Part shown: positions 1-12,385 of the stretch, piece by piece | Position numbering within the stretch: the first letter of the stretch is position 1 | Layout: each line of letters begins with the position of its first letter | NCBI RefSeq assembly: GCF_000003605.2 | Contig: NW_003139817.1 | Span: 122,647 to 145,805 of the forward strand | Reading direction: 5' to 3' | DNA length: 23,159 nucleotides | Source: Saccoglossus kowalevskii | Lineage: Eukaryota; Hemichordata; Enteropneusta; Harrimaniidae | The notes under the pieces: model-generated | What the model was told of the DNA's origin: nothing | The model's input: the letters and a program-made list of their open reading frames with translations, nothing else | The model's database searches: none | Program-made: the position numbers and the translations under genes

Positions 1-890
1 CAATGCATGTACCATACGACACAATGAATTCACCATTCGACACAATGAATGCACCATACGAAATAATGATGCACCGTATGACACAATGAATGCACCATAC
101 GAAATAATGATGCACCGTATGACATAATAAATGCATCATATGACACAATGAATGCACCATACGACATAATGAATGCACCATACGACATAATGAATGCACC
201 TTACGACATAATGAATTCACCATATGACATAATTAATGCACCATACGACATAATGAATGCACTATACAACATAATGAAAGCATCAAACGACATGATGAAT
301 GCACCATACGACATAATAAATGCGCAATACGACATAATGAATGCACCAAACGACATAATTAATGCACCATATGACATAAAGAATGCACTATATGACATAA
401 TGAATACACCACACGACATGGTGAATGCACCATACGACATAAAGAATGCACCATATGACACAATGAATGCATCATACGACACAATGAATGCACCATACAA
501 CACAATGAATGTACCATACGACACAGTGAATGCACCATTCGACACAACGAATGCACCATACGAAATAATGGTGCACCGTATGACATAATAAATGCATCAT
601 ATGACATAATGAATGCACCAAACGACATAATGAATGTGTCATATGACATAATGAATGCACCATATGACATAATGAATGCACCATACGACATAATGAATTC
701 ACCATATGACATAATGAATGCACAATATGACATAATGAATGTACCACATGACATAATGAACATACCACACGACTTAATGAATGCACCATATGACATAATG
801 ATGCACCGTATGACATAATGAATGCACCAAACGACATAATGATGCACCGTATGACATAATAAATGCATCATACGACCAAATGAACGCACA
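1..890. repeat. Minisatellite block 1, 21-bp unit
   Basis: Tandem array running off the left edge. The commonest unit is about 21 bp, with core GCACCATACGACATAATGAA, and roughly forty copies fit. Units vary mostly at the CpG in TACGAC, which often reads TATGAC or TACAAC, and at ACATAATG versus ACACAATG. Some units lose one A and become 20 bp (AATGATGCACCGTATGACAT); these recur as part of a longer composite. Because 21 is a multiple of three, whole runs stay open in one plus frame (heptad MNAPYDI) and in several minus frames. I read that as arithmetic rather than coding: the 20-bp units shift the frame, and no start context or splice signal stands out. Confidence 0.95.
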
Positions 891-1099
891 GACAGAAAAG
901 TTCAACTAAACTATTGTTTTCACTAGGCGCTGTCTGTAATTTGATCGAAATTTGCATAATCGAGCTGACCACTGACATGGATTCGGACCGTTCTTATGAT
1001 GTTATACACATTAGAAAGAAAATACTGCCCGAATATGGACTTTTGTGCCTGAGCCCAGGTGATCATTTGCCTGAAGTTAATATTTTTATTACAACATGA
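891..1099. other. Unique segment interrupting the minisatellite
   Basis: About 210 bp of non-repetitive sequence separates two arrays of the same unit. It is less AT-biased than the array and open in one frame on each strand for about 60 codons, but I recognise no protein. I see no terminal inverted repeats and no clear target-site duplication, so insertion of a mobile element is not supported. It may instead be the original single-copy sequence between two expansions. The left edge is blurred because a decayed unit (AAATGAACGCACAGA) precedes it. Confidence 0.6.
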
Positions 1100-1886
1100 C
1101 GACACACTGAATGTACCATACGAAATAATGATTCTCTGTATGACATAATAAATGCTTCATACGACATAATGATGCACCATACGACATAATGAATGCACCA
1201 TACGACATAGTGGTGCACCATACGACATAATGAATGTACCAAATGACATAATGATGCACCGTATGATACAATGAATGCAACACACGACATAATGAATGCC
1301 CAAAACGACATAATAATGCACCATACGACATAATAAATGCACCATACGACATAATGAATGTACCATATGACATAATGATGCACCGTATTACATAATAAAA
1401 GCACCACACGACATTATGAATGCACCACACGACATAATGAAAGCACCACACGACATTATGAATGCACCACACGACATAATGAATGCACCAAACGACATAA
1501 TTATTGCACTATAATGAATTCACCATATGATATAATGAATGCACAATATGACATAATGATGCACCATATGACATAATGAATGCACTATACGAAGTAATGA
1601 TGCACCGTATGACATAATAAATGCATCATACGACATAATGAATGCACCAGACGACACAATGAATGCACCATATTACATAATGAATGTACCATACGACATG
1701 ATGAATGCACCATACGACATAATGAATGCACCATACATAACAATGAATGCTCCATACAACACAATGAATGTACCATACGACACAGTGAATGTACCATACG
1801 GCATAATGAATGCACCATATGACACAATGAATGCACCATACGACACAATAAATGCACCACACGACACAATGAATGCACAATATAAT
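1100..1886. repeat. Minisatellite block 2, same 21-bp unit
   Basis: Continuation of the 21-bp array with roughly 37 units, ending where GAATGCACAATATAATC gives way to unique sequence. It contains the same 20-bp variant and the same composite landmark (ACGAAATAATG followed by the 20-bp unit and an AATAAATGCATCAT unit) seen in block 1. This indicates that the two blocks share a history and that amplification copied multi-unit segments. Near 1393-1480, alternating ACATTATGAATGCACCACACG and ACATAATGAAAGCACCACACG type units suggest a local two-unit duplication. Confidence 0.93.
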
Positions 1887-3849
1887 CTAAAACATACAAC
1901 TTAAGTTAGCTATAGATTTCCATAGAAGTAGTGTGATGAAGCTGTTCTGACTTGGTGAAGTTCACTCCATACCTCTCCCACACACACGAACAGAGTAGGG
2001 AAGAAGGTGTGGTATTTGACAGTGATCAAATCAGTGAAAGAAGCAAAGCCAATAAAGACGTCCCATATACCCTAGTATTTTATAGTATAATTTTGCGGTA
2101 TTCGATCTAAGTTGAGTATTAAGAGAAGCATTCTCTACCAGGGTCATTAGGTGCTCAGTGAAACTAGACTAAAACTTGTATTGAATAAGAACAGGTGTTT
2201 TGTGCTCTGGCTCTCACTGAAGTGTTATCAATTAAAAATAGTCCCGCGTATATAGATCGGAAAATTACCCCCAACCACCCATATAGTGCTCATGCGACTG
2301 TGATTAGAGATGAAGATGTTGCATACACCTATTCATATAAAAGATGTATCTGTGGCAAAACCTACAGTCTGTGAATTTATTTTATTTGGGTTGAGACCTG
2401 GCATTGTGTATTGTTGTTTTTTTGTTGATTTATTCAGTCATGGCGTCAGTATGAATATAGATCAACGTCTGCCATAATCACCCTCTTGCTATGTTGAATC
2501 AGCGTCCCGTCAACATCCATCTACAAAGAAGCATTGTTGACCTGACACATGTACATTTAATTGTAATTGGCAGGTCCTTTTAATCATGCAATAGCAAACC
2601 TACAATCTGTTTGAACTGTGTAAATTCTCATGACGAGGTTAATGTAACATGGGTGATAATATAATTAACATGTCTGATCTCTGAACAGCCGTCTCTAGAC
2701 TGTTGGTTTGTCTGTGGAAGTATATTCTACTTCAAGAGTACCTCATCAGAGCTTATTTTCGACTACTGAGATAAAGCATGGTGAGAGTTAACTTTACAAA
2801 CAAAACAAACTATTTTTTTGTTATATGAGCATATAATGACTTGCTTTTATCACAATCCTGTTACGCTATTATTACATATTCTTTATTACAAAACGTATTC
2901 GATATGCCTGTCTAATGGTTATTGTTGTAAATAAACTGATGAAGTCCTAAAGAACAATGACGCAAAAATAAATTCAACAAAGTTGGACATATTAAATCCA
3001 GTGTTGCTTGTTCGTTAAACCGTTTCTGAACAAATATGAAATTATATTAGTAGTATTCAATACAATTCTATTGAATTCAGCCTGATTCCTACTTTATTGA
3101 ATATCATGAATCTCTAAAACGAGGTATGTTATTCAATTTACTAGTTAGTGGCTTGTAGTATCCTCAGCCAAATCTTCTCATCAGCTGAAAATCTACTTGG
3201 TTTCATTTTTTTTTACATTTTTCTAGAGATCAAATGTGTTTCCTTGCTAAAGTCAAGTGCAATGTCATCTGATTACATGCTATCTAGCAGCATTGGTGTT
3301 ATCAGTTACGCCATTTACATGGAGTAAAGCAATAATAGTTCTGAGAGCAATCCCAGCGGAATGCCAAAGTTTAATTTAGCTAATGCAGACAACTTGGGAT
3401 TTATATTTTTTTCCTATATATAATTCTAAACCTTAGATAGGTTGCACTGAACATATACTGTGGAATGTGTGATACGGTGATTTTAGTCTCAACTGTTTTA
3501 CCGATATATATATACGGTAGACGAACTTTAGCTAAATAGGTTTGAATAGATGAATCTTAGTACACTCTGTTTATCTTTTCTGAAATGTTACATCTGTCAC
3601 CGTAACGCCAAAAGTTACAGCGTGCCGTACATTTGCGGTATTTTACGAGGTATTTTCATCCTACCATATTAGAAAATGTGAATTCCAAATATGGAATAAT
3701 TACGCGCGTAAGCGTCCTCTAATAATAAAAATATGGCTGCCACCAGGATTTGACGGTCTCCACACAAACAAGTTCGCTGATTCTGTTTTAAACATTTTGA
3801 TTTCGGCATTCCCATAATGTATTCTTGGAAGGAAAAGATGTATAATAAT
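1887..3849. other. AT-rich stretch with no recognised gene
   Basis: I see no supported coding exon here. Open frames are short, and the sequence is AT-rich with T and A runs. One splice-like pair exists on the minus strand near 2270-2310 (a pyrimidine-rich tract ending in CAG, then an open stretch of about ten codons and a GTAATT donor). It is isolated and has no partner, so it is not called. A short TA run flanked by TACCG/CGGTA lies at 3499-3519. Confidence 0.6.
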
Positions 3850-3961
3850 GAGGTTATCACCTCAAAATATGCACGAAGACAGTACACCGTCACATCGACC
3901 TCCGCTGCGATCGGTCGATACTCCCGCTGTACTGAATTCGTGCATACTTTGAGGTATCCTC
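3850..3961. repeat. Fold-back (inverted repeat) element
   Basis: The left arm at 3850-3886 pairs with the right arm at 3928-3961; both carry the stretches CCTCAAA, TATGCACGAA and CAGTACA in inverted orientation. About 30 of 34 positions match, with a 3-nt length difference near the outer end. The roughly 40-nt centre contains GATCGGTCGAT, itself nearly palindromic, so the pairing can extend inward. I found no transposase-like sequence or convincing target duplication. A 142-codon minus-strand open frame (3669-4097) runs through it but resembles nothing I know and is not called. A decayed MITE or other hairpin-forming repeat fits best. Confidence 0.7.
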
Positions 3962-6383
3962 GTAAAAACCTTATATACATACAATACAACATTGTGTCCG
4001 TTAGCCAATAGTTTAGTAATGCATGGTGTCTATAGACGTGCTTGCCGCTACATGTGTTGTGCTGTACAAGTGAGCGTCGATTAATTTGGTGTGGCAATAT
4101 ATATTATGGGTCGAGCAATATTCATATTGCAACATATACTACTGTTGTTATAACACCAAGAACACGCATATATCACAATGGTTATGAATATAGATAGCAT
4201 TGGTCAAACGAACAGAAACTGGCTTTTTCATTGTCTGCCCCATGCGTCGTGTCTTAATATTTCCATCAATTATAATGTATTTCCAATTGAATTAATTAAT
4301 TATCTTTTTTAATTTATATTTAAATTTCAAATTAAAAATAGTTAGCAATTCATCCGTGACAGTATCGTGATAATTACCGCGTTAATTACGGTATTTAACT
4401 CAAACCAAATATATGCAGATTACACAGATGTTACACCACTATGGTTTAACATTATCTTGGTTTTGGTAACATTTATGAAATTGAACACCGAATACTCCAG
4501 AAAATGTTCTTACGCCGATGGTATGTACAGTGAATGGGATTGCGTAATTATCATACTGACATGCTTAATGTTTTATTGTAACTCCAATGAAATCTATTTG
4601 CATTTCTTCATATTTAAACAGTCTTTGTTTCATATTCTTAACGTTTTGGAGCTCTGCCTCAAAATACTTAACCGTCTGAGTTGAAATAAGTCAGCCATAA
4701 TGACACGTGATTGTTTTGCATATTTATTTCATACCCTTGTTTGTGCGAGAATGCAACACTGGAATTCTTATTCAAATTACACAATCATTATAGTCCCCAA
4801 TAATTAGGGGGTCAACAATTTTCATATCTGCTCAAGCTGTGGAAGAAATGCCAAAAATCTCAACTTTATAAAATACTATTCTATTTTATCTGCTTATCGG
4901 CTGTAGGCAATAGAAATGTTATTCTACGTCAAATGAATGTGTATTCTGCAGTACGTATGTAGTAATCCACAACATATAATAAGTATGTAAGTGTTGAAGT
5001 ATGTTGTATTTACCGTAATATAATAATGTTATCTGTGTTGTATTCTTAGAAATATAACATCTCTATCAGTTACGAGCAATACAAATTAGTTGAAATAACT
5101 GCTAATAAATAATAAAAACAATAAAATAGGTAATGAGATTAAGTAAATGTTACACATCACACGATGTTTTTATTTATTTTTTTGAAATCATTCATTGTAC
5201 TGTTACCTACCTTGTTTAATATGATATCATCTGTTGAAGTCATAATGAAATTTACAATATTGAATGGATATCATTGACAAGTAAAAAACAAAACAAGAAA
5301 GAATCGACATTGATTTTTCTTACCTACATAAAAGTGGTATTCGTATTGTATGTTGACTCTCGCTAATAGAATAAACACAGTTTATCACAAGTCATACATA
5401 ACGTGTGAAACGCCATAGTAGAAACTATATGACGTAGTCACCATATGAAATCAGGCAATGCCGCACGAACTTTCTGGAATTTGTAAAATAAAATTTGCGA
5501 GTTATTAATAAGTTATTCTCGTGATTTCCATGAAAACATGGTAATTTTAGAAATAACGCTGTTTTCACTTGTTTAATCACAAATAATCATTATAATTCCT
5601 TAATAAACATGTGCTGCATTACAACAAAAATAAGCGAGCTGATATAAAAGACTAACTTTCGCCGATGTCAATTTAGTTACGTGAGGCAAGTAACAAGCGT
5701 AACGTTGAAATTACAGAAGTCAGTTGGGAATCAAACCATTAAAGTCCCTACAAACTACAAAACGTTGTACCTCTTAACATTAAGCAATTAATTACTTTTC
5801 TTATTTTGAGATCTCAACATATTATATGTCCACATACTTTTATGTCCATCATCTGTTAGAATTATGCAGATGGTATATGTAAAACAGTTGTTGGCATTTC
5901 AGTGGAGTGGAGCAAATACATAATACACAAACCACTAGTTCGATTTAATCATACCAGTGAATGCTTGTGATTTTTAAAATAATATAAACAGCTTTCAATA
6001 CAGAGGCATCCATTTAATTGTCATACATTTAGATATCCATTGTCTCACTACTAGTCCATCACTAGCCAGATTGTTGCAGCAACGAGAAATTAACTATTAC
6101 ACCACACTCCTAAACTAAACCTAGTTAATGTCATATCTCAAATTCACTAATCGATACCAATGGATGAATCGATAGGTTAATAAATCTTTCAATTTTACCT
6201 CCAGATATGTCTATGTTACGACCTACACTGCTACATTGTAGAAGCAATAATTGAAAATTGCTCACATATTACAGCATAATATACACATTCAGCCAAGTTT
6301 ATGGTTTGGGACTCATTTTAAAAACAAAAAAAGAAAGGTTTATGTATTTTCCCAAATTCACAAAGCGATGGGCAGAATTTTCC
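3962..6383. other. AT-rich stretch with no recognised gene
   Basis: Strongly AT-rich sequence. The longest plus-strand open frame (4367-4684, about 105 codons) starts at a non-ATG codon, is rich in I, L, F and N as expected for chance translation of AT-rich DNA, and matches no family I recognise. A small perfect inverted repeat, GCAATATTCATATTGC, lies near 4113-4128. No RNA gene was seen. Confidence 0.55.
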
Positions 6384-6755
6384 TGTATTATGACGTCTCC
6401 TTGATGTCATACATCAAACTCAGTAATTGTAACCGATTATTTTGTTTATTACGCTTTCCATTGATATACATGTCATTATAATGAGTGCGTTTAATTATAT
6501 TCTACTAATCTATCCATATATACCAACATCTACACATCTTTTGGATTCCTTGTGGTAGTACCTGCATAGATATATTTTAAAAGAAATAACCAGACACCTT
6601 TCAGTGCTCAGATTTTATGCAGCATGTTATATGTATTTGGCCAAGTAGATTTTCAAATAAAAAGACCATATTTAGGTTAAAATCTCCTAATGTACACATC
6701 TTTTGGATTTCTACACCTTTTTGTATTATGACATCATCGTAAACTCAAATCAGTA
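6384..6755. repeat. Dispersed short duplications
   Basis: The 17-mer TACACATCTTTTGGATT occurs twice as a direct repeat, at 6531-6547 and 6693-6709. A second pair, TGTATTATGAC(G/A)TC followed by AAACTC and CAGTAA, occurs at about 6384-6424 and 6722-6755. The order of the two motifs is mirrored between the copies, so this is not a simple tandem duplication. It may be two fragments of an old repeat inserted close together. Confidence 0.5.
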
Positions 6756-6827
6756 AATAAATGAATATACCTTCTTTTATAAAGTTTTTATTGATACCAA
6801 ATACACATCCTGTAAGTCAACGTTTTA

Positions 6828-7160
6828 TCACGGGGGGAATTCTTCTCCTCTTGGGTTCTCCACACGTGTCAGGGGGGAATCTCGTCTCGTCTCTATATCT
6901 CGTCCCCTTGAGGTACGGGATCAGGAAAGTCACTAAAACTTTACATTCAAATAAGAAACACACAACGAAATACGTTTCAACTCTCGTCTTAGTCGACCAG
7001 TCGAGCACTCTATAAGACACAGCGCCCTGGGGAAAAGTCCCCAAGACTAACGCAAGGCTGACCCAAGACTCTCTCTAGATTGCGTCAAGACTCGCCCCAA
7101 GACTTTCCAGGACTGGACTGCGTCTGTCGTGCTGTACTCGCCAAGACCAACTAAAACAAC
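6828..7160 (-). mobile_element. GC-richer island, possible decayed retroelement or LTR fragment
   Basis: Composition changes sharply from the AT-rich surroundings: runs of C and G, the 9-mer GGGGGGAAT twice (near 6833 and 6872), and repeated TCTCGTC. Read on the minus strand, the segment has a TATAG-containing stretch near 7010 and an AATAAA signal near 6790, the order expected of a promoter and poly(A) site inside an LTR. I could not identify matching terminal repeats, a primer binding site, a TG...CA boundary or any reverse transcriptase, so this is only a compositional and layout argument. A promoter or exon of an unrecognised gene is the main alternative. Confidence 0.3.
7041..7148 (+). 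repeat. Spaced CCAAGACT motif array
   Basis: CCAAGACT or a one-base variant occurs at 7041, 7063, 7085 (TCAAGACT), 7097, 7108 (CCAGGACT) and 7141 (CCAAGACC). The first five have spacings of 22, 22, 12 and 11 nt, so the motif repeats at about one or two helical turns. It lies inside the GC-richer island. It could be a decayed short tandem repeat or a cluster of protein-binding sites. The sequence shows the regular spacing; function is unknown. Confidence 0.6.
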
Positions 7161-7793
7161 TTTTTATTCATTTTCAAAACTCTAACCAATTACAAAGCAG
7201 AAAAAAACTCTAGGGCGTAACTTTCAATCATAAAGCCAATCACACTAAGCACTGTACACTTCATATCTTTTGATTAATCGTTCACTACATTAATAACTAC
7301 GAATACCAACTGTCAGAAATAGTAGTCCGAATAGCGACGGTTATCTCGTAATTAGTTCCAAATCACTGAGTCGAGTTCCGTCCAGGACCTCGCCTGCCTA
7401 AACGATGACAGAAAATAACACAGCCATTCGCTAATAATCGGCTAATTAAGTCGATCAACAGATACGCAAAAACAAATTCATCACAGTTTAAAGCCTTTTG
7501 GATGGTTTATGGTATCTAACCTACAAAATCCGATAATTGGTAAGCGTCCCAGTACCAAAACTGCATTTTGCTTGGTAAATGACATGTTTTCAAAAAACTT
7601 TGTCTGCACAAAATCCCTGAGACCTGTTCAGGGCCATAGTTCATTTCACCTGACCTGAATGTCCATGATATTTCGGCCTCGATTAGATAGAATGCAATAA
7701 TATAACTACTTTGCGGGGCTACTTGTTATATTGTATGACTCTTTTAGATTCCCATACACATTTTGCTTCTGTTTTTTCTTACTGGGTTTCCAG
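7161..7793. other. Non-coding stretch with nothing recognised
   Basis: No open frame of note, no paired splice signals and no repeat family recognised. A donor-like TTG|GTAAGC occurs at about 7540 on the plus strand without a convincing coding exon upstream. Confidence 0.5.
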
Positions 7794-8221
7794 GAACGAT
7801 ACGATCGTCGATTGTTATGTCAATTCACGCATGTCTTGAAGTCGCAATAATACGCGTTTTACAGTACTTGTGTTTTTGTTCCTGTCGGTATGAAAACGAT
7901 AAACGAATTCCGATCACGTACACGTGTCTCCTGTATATGCATACATATAACAAAAATATAATTATATACTTTGTTATCAATAAAGCAAACAGACAGCGAT
8001 GCAAATATATTATTACATTGCATACGACTGCAACTGTACGCTCAGAGTTTAATATTACGCGATATACAACCTTTTCTGACAATATTTCTCTCGTTATAAT
8101 CGATACCAGTCTGCTGATATTAAACTCTGTTACGTGCGAGGAATGCCATATGAAAGGAATTGTGTACGTAATGTATGAGTGTTGCCTTGTCTATACAATA
8201 ATCTATTACGTAACACTGTAA
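7794..8221 (+). CDS. Unrecognised open frame, possible 3' exon
   Basis: A plus-strand frame stays open to a TAA ending at 8221. A splice-acceptor-like tract (TTTTTTCTTACTGGGTTTCCAG) ends at about 7793, so the coding part, if real, would start there with about 142 codons. The translation is rich in I, Y and C and has scattered cysteines, but no motif I know. CpG is more frequent here than in the flanks, which could reflect coding constraint or simply sequence origin. A 15-bp inverted repeat (14 of 15 matching) at 8043-8057 and 8115-8129 lies inside, which favours a non-coding or repeat origin. Treat as an unproven ORF. Confidence 0.15.
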
Positions 8222-11200
8222 CAGAGATGTCTAGACTTTAGACCTAATATTCCACCCCATTCCCTGTAGCGTTAAGGCAACGTTGGCCTGTGGCTTGATG
8301 ATGTTAAAATCCAAGCTTACACACCGCTTATATATATATATATTGAAAAGTACGTACATTTAAATATATTACTTTTTTTTAGACATTTGCAAATTATTTT
8401 CAATAAATTCAGCATTGAAAATTCATAAATTGTACAGCCAAAGAAATACAAGATTTGGACACACGATCACGGCAATCGTCTATCCTAGTAGTTCACCGAT
8501 CCCATTCAAGTTTGGGGGAAGATAAGACCACCTCCATGTTATTGTTTTGTAATACGAGTGGTAATCATTTTTTGACATTCTGTTATTAAATTAAAATTAT
8601 CTTTAAAATGTTGTTGACTGTGTAATTCTTCTATAAATATTACTATACTTTCATTTTAGTACTTATTTTAAATCGGTCAAAACACGGCAGACATATGTCA
8701 ACATGAGTTTTCACGTATCCTTTCATCGCTAAATAGCACAATCAACGCTAAAGAGGGATCGGGTTAAAAATAGATCAAACCAGCCTCCAAGTGGCTTTAT
8801 CTAAAGTTATGTATCAATACACGGAAATATTTTATCTGAGGTAATTTCACCTTTTGTAATTTGTGCACTTACATGGCATTACGTGGTCCAATTACGTCAT
8901 CGCCACAGCTCATCTAGTCGGGGTTTACGTTAATTCCCTTCTTACATTGATTGCCAAACCCCATATTTGGAGACTAATCACCAATGTCAGACATAGCCTT
9001 TTTATCCGAACAGGATCATTTATACACGGGTATTAAATCATATTATAAAAGGACGTCATTACATCGCGTGACCAGATTAATATATATCCCCGCTTAGGAA
9101 TTCCCTCTTCTTTTACGTTGAATTGATCATGAGCGCATCGATCAGCTTCACGGTTCGCATCAGTGAATCAATGTGCATTATCCTTTCAGGTCTTCTATAG
9201 CTGGCACAGATATTGAAATACAGCTGCCATGCTACACCTGTTGTAACGGAGTAGTGAATAGTGACATAAAAAGACTACTTCCTGTTCACGGAACCATTTT
9301 AAGCGTGTTACTTCCGTGTGAATTATTACTATAATAATATAATCTAAACAACCGCAGTGGTGTTAGCTGAATATTGAGTGTTTTTTTTTTTTTTTTAACA
9401 CGGAAGAATTGGCGTACTAGTATTTTGCATTTTTTTTACTTGCAAGAAAATCTATAATACATACCATGTACAAAACGCATGTAAAAAACGAACGAGAATT
9501 CTGAAAGCAAATATATATTTATCTTCGCCGGGTAGTTCAGTTGTATTGATTATTTGTTGAGAATAATAGATCTCTGAAGAAACTCGAGCTTATGGTCGTG
9601 ACTCTCAACTAAATGTCATGCATGTGAAATTCAATCACATCGCTTGATATATCAAAGGACAATCAGGGAAACTAATCGTGTCGATGACAGAGATCGCTAT
9701 TACGGCATGTCTTCCACGAATAACGAGTCAAGGAGAATTCGACCTTCGTTCAAATAAGAGTAATATTACTGACACGTGACAGGGTGAGGCAGTTGGTAAA
9801 GGAGACATCATCTGTTATTTTGAACATATTTTTTTTTGTTTAAATATAACCACATAGAGATGACCAAATCTCACCGAAATAATGTTTTGGATACAATTGC
9901 TTGGACATAAGTGACCCCATACAAGACTATATCACATACAATGTGATGTGAAAACTAACGATCGAGTAGTCACCATCGTTGAAAGCTGTCACAAGATAGA
10001 AACCATAGAAAATTATGGCACACGACGTACACTATTATAGGTGACACATAAAATCATCAGAGAGAGGCTTAGCCTCTAAATAGGGTGACGTGTTTGGCAT
10101 GATTTTGCCCAGGGTCAAACCTCGAGATAGCTTAACAATAGATGGCGCTCTTTGGAGACCTGGACTCAAAACGGCCATCTTTTTTCACTTGCAAGTGATT
10201 TAATGTACAACTCCGGCATATATATATATCAGTTTCCACATTTCAGCGATGTCCGTTACAAATTAATACTAATGACGCAAGAAATGTTTTATCAAAAATA
10301 AGAATTGGAGAAAAAATCGTTACAGTTACAGTTTTAAAAAGAATGAATACAACAATAAGGATATCGCATTTGTAGGTATTAGTGTGTATTATGTGAATTT
10401 GCAACATACAAACATCTGTTCTTGATTGAATTGATTGTCTCAACGATTTTTAAATGTTTTTTTGCGTGCACACTGCTCTCGTTCTTGAAAGGTCCCTACT
10501 TCTGCTACTCTGCACCCGACGTAATGCTATACCCATGTTCTAATTATGCAGAGAGACAGCTGCGGATCTGCGTGAATACATCTGCATGCGAATTGTTGCC
10601 AGTGGGAATGCAAATGTGTGTTTTTTACGTAACGCTATACAGTGCATTGCCGGGAACTGGCGGAACTGCTATTAGCAATGTCCGTGATATAAGCGATTGT
10701 GCGTATTATTAAAGCATTTCATTTTTTACAAAAATCAAATTGAACATTTCACTGCCGAGTTGTGAGACATTACTCTATATTGCAATCATGTATTTTGATT
10801 GGGAAGATCCCCACATCTCTCTTTGTGTATATAATGTCCCCTGTGCTCGTCAGCGCTGCTACCTCAGTGTGCCCGGGGGAAAGATGATTTGATTACCAAT
10901 GAAACGCTTATCAGGTCACCCGAAGGCGGAAATCAGCGATTGTAGGTCACGTTCTATGCGTATCAAGCGCGGTATGTTTGTATGTGTAATCAATGTAATG
11001 GATAGCTTTCCTCCGTATGTCTGGATGGTATCAATTACCGAAAATATAATTCCACCAAGAAACATTAGTGATTACAAATGCAATTAAATTCAACTAAGTC
11101 CGATGAATAAAAGAAATCTTAAAGGATAATCCAATATTTAAAACGTTGGGTTGAGTTCGGGCGGTGTATGTTTTGAATAAAAAGCCAATCACACGAAAAA

Positions 11201-12385
11201 AGCCCCTCATCAGTAGCACAACTTCTAGAAACTTCCAGCTCGTACGCTTTGAAAATAAATGAATCTCTCATTCACCATCACATTCAGATTAGTAAGATGA
11301 ATGGTACTTTTATTATTTTACTGATATTTTGCACAGAGAACATGATGTCATATTTAGCGTAAACTATTTACATGTTTACATTCATGGTCAAGGATATTCA
11401 CAGCATACATTGTAGATATCATGAAAACTGTATAGCTAGTTTACAATAATCGTTACATCACAATGTACAATGCATATACTGCTGGGTTAATTCAGGTGAG
11501 TGAAATGCTTCTTTATACATGGGGTATAGTTCTAAATAGTGAATTCAATGTATTGATTTTACTAGACAATATATATAGCAATGCTTCGGGCGAAGAGACC
11601 GCGTACTGTGACGACGATGAGTCGTATGTCTTGTTAAAATGTCATGTACGTATGTAGATACATTACACGTGTTATAAATAGAAGATAGACAAGTCAGCTT
11701 TATTTGGAATTAAATAAACATTACCAGGTGTGTGGAATGTGGCATCAGTGTTTTTTTAATATATACATTATATAACATTCGGTAGAAATCGTAATGTGTT
11801 TCTTGTCAGTAACCCTGTTTGTCCAACCAACCAACATCTCGAGGTAATGTTACCAATTATAATACCAATCACCTCAACTGACACTGTTGACTGTTAACAG
11901 AATTTTGGGCTGGGTGTGATATAGTACTTAATATATTAGATTTTGTTTCACAAATGTTTTACATCATAGCTGAAATATTTCGTTATTTGACCGTTGTTAA
12001 TTCTGCTCAGAATATTATTAAGTTCGGTGGTTATAAATTAAAGAACGCCATCCATGGGAGAACCACGATGTTCTGCCTTTTTCGCGTTTTTTTCGATCCG
12101 CCACATAGAGGGCGTGCGATCGTTTATACGTACGCCAATTATATATTATTATTTGACAGGGTGCACCGATTCTTTACCCACAATTCATACTAGTTTGTAA
12201 TATAGCAAGGATATAATAATACAGTGATTTTTACTATTAATGTATGTTACATATCAGTGATATAAATAGTCAAAATGGTTACGTTTACTAAATATACATA
12301 TACATTTTAAATTATCATAGCTTTGTGTCTGTACAGGTAGAATAAATAAATATATATATATAAATATAAATGAGATGCTTCTAAC
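8222..12385. other. Long AT-rich stretch with no secure gene
   Basis: I found no secure gene. Short open frames at 10422-10712 and 11954-12193 match nothing known. A (TA)n run lies at 8329-8343 and a run of 16 T at 9381-9396. A short hairpin AGAGGCTTAGCCTCT lies near 10062. At 11463-11495 an ATG opens eleven codons ending in CAG before a strong GTGAGT donor at 11496, but no downstream exon was found. Another TA-rich run lies at about 12347-12363. Confidence 0.5.

Noticed and set aside
148-588. Long plus-strand open frame of MNAPYDI heptads, with matching open frames on the minus strand
   Set aside because: A 21-bp repeat without a stop in a given frame is automatically open for its whole length. 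Several minus frames are open too, and single-base unit variants shift the frame, so this is not evidence of coding.
1-1886. CRISPR-like array
   Set aside because: Units are contiguous without unique spacers, and the genome is clearly eukaryotic.
3669-4097. 142-codon minus-strand open frame
   Set aside because: No family resemblance; it crosses a fold-back repeat and has no convincing splice or start context.
9523-9548. tRNA-like box A (TAGTTCAGTTG) suggesting a tRNA or SINE
   Set aside because: No box B (GGTTCRA) at the expected distance downstream, and no cloverleaf could be drawn.
11463-11495. ATG exon ending at a strong GTGAGT donor
   Set aside because: Only eleven codons and no phase-compatible downstream exon found.
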